From NCBI GenBank assembly GCA_963678675.1, contig OY783191.1:22029299-22093298 (forward strand): a stretch of DNA of 64,000 bases, given 5' to 3'. Each line of letters opens with the position of its first letter. Position 1 is the first letter of the stretch. Origin of the DNA: Xiphydria camelus (taxonomy: Eukaryota; Arthropoda; Insecta; Hymenoptera; Xiphydriidae). Positions 63,965 through 64,000 of this stretch are shown one piece after another. Both the position numbers and the translations under genes were made by a program. The notes beneath the pieces were generated by a model. That model saw only the letters and a program-made list of their open reading frames with translations, did no database searches and was not told the DNA's origin.

Positions 63965-64000
63965 ATGATCGAACAACTGACGGTATTAAAATTGTCTTTA

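Larger units (their letters stand above)
62993..64000. repeat. Inverted duplication running off the window
   Basis: 62993-63215 and 63797-64000 are inverted copies with few differences, both containing the last intron and last exon of the gene below. The right arm has not ended at 64000. The centre (63216-63796) is single copy. This is either long terminal repeats that include coding sequence or a local inverted duplication. Confidence 0.85.

Overview
This window is arthropod, most likely insect and possibly hymenopteran, nuclear DNA. It contains spliced eukaryotic transposase genes, insect-type Tc1/mariner, PIF/Harbinger, pogo, piggyBac, Helitron, Penelope-like and LINE remnants, long simple repeats and a 200-base assembly gap at 29160-29359. 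I found no convincing host gene, rRNA, CRISPR array or bacterial-type operon. It reads as a transposon graveyard with many elements inserted in older ones. The taxonomic call is inference from element content, not from a marker gene.

Left third (1-20 kb): a decayed minus-strand LINE (1807-4579) ends at a long (AG)n tract. It is followed by a TTA-flanked foldback element (4783-5384), an AT-rich inverted-repeat element holding a second foldback (6034-7126), an 80-bp minisatellite, two tRNA-like remnants, a Tc1 element split by a Helitron (9929-11766), piggyBac debris, a mariner inserted in a MITE (14546-15943), a pogo-like pseudogene split by a MITE (17079-18000) and a CT/CTCCCCCT tract (18612-19142).

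Middle (20-45 kb): transposase fragments, a large foldback (25663-26560), the gap, a Penelope-like fragment split by a MITE (29970-30580), an array of short CGAGT..ACCCG motifs (31150-31610), a 5'-truncated LINE inserted in a Tc1 element (32830-35178), a GC-rich foldback/minisatellite island (37662-38695), two abutting TTAA-flanked palindromes (39860-41168) and more nested MITEs (41925-44418).

Right third (45-64 kb): TWA-flanked Harbinger-type elements, including one keeping pieces of both the transposase and the MADF protein (47601-48227). There is a nearly complete, apparently intact DD41D transposon with a spliced transposase (48260-50500). Next comes a multi-level nest (51000-56093) built around a Mutator-like transposase gene whose TTAA target duplication is recovered on paper by removing later insertions. 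The end of the window holds a TTAA-flanked element carrying an unrecognised 103-aa ORF (61775-62941) and an inverted duplication carrying the spliced 3' end of another mobile-element gene (62993-64000, running off the window).

The genes do not form a pathway. The logic of the region is transposon against transposon: autonomous elements or their remains (DD41D, Mutator-like/TTAA, Harbinger) lie beside short non-autonomous elements with related ends that they may have mobilised. Several insertion events can be read as restored frames or restored target sites.
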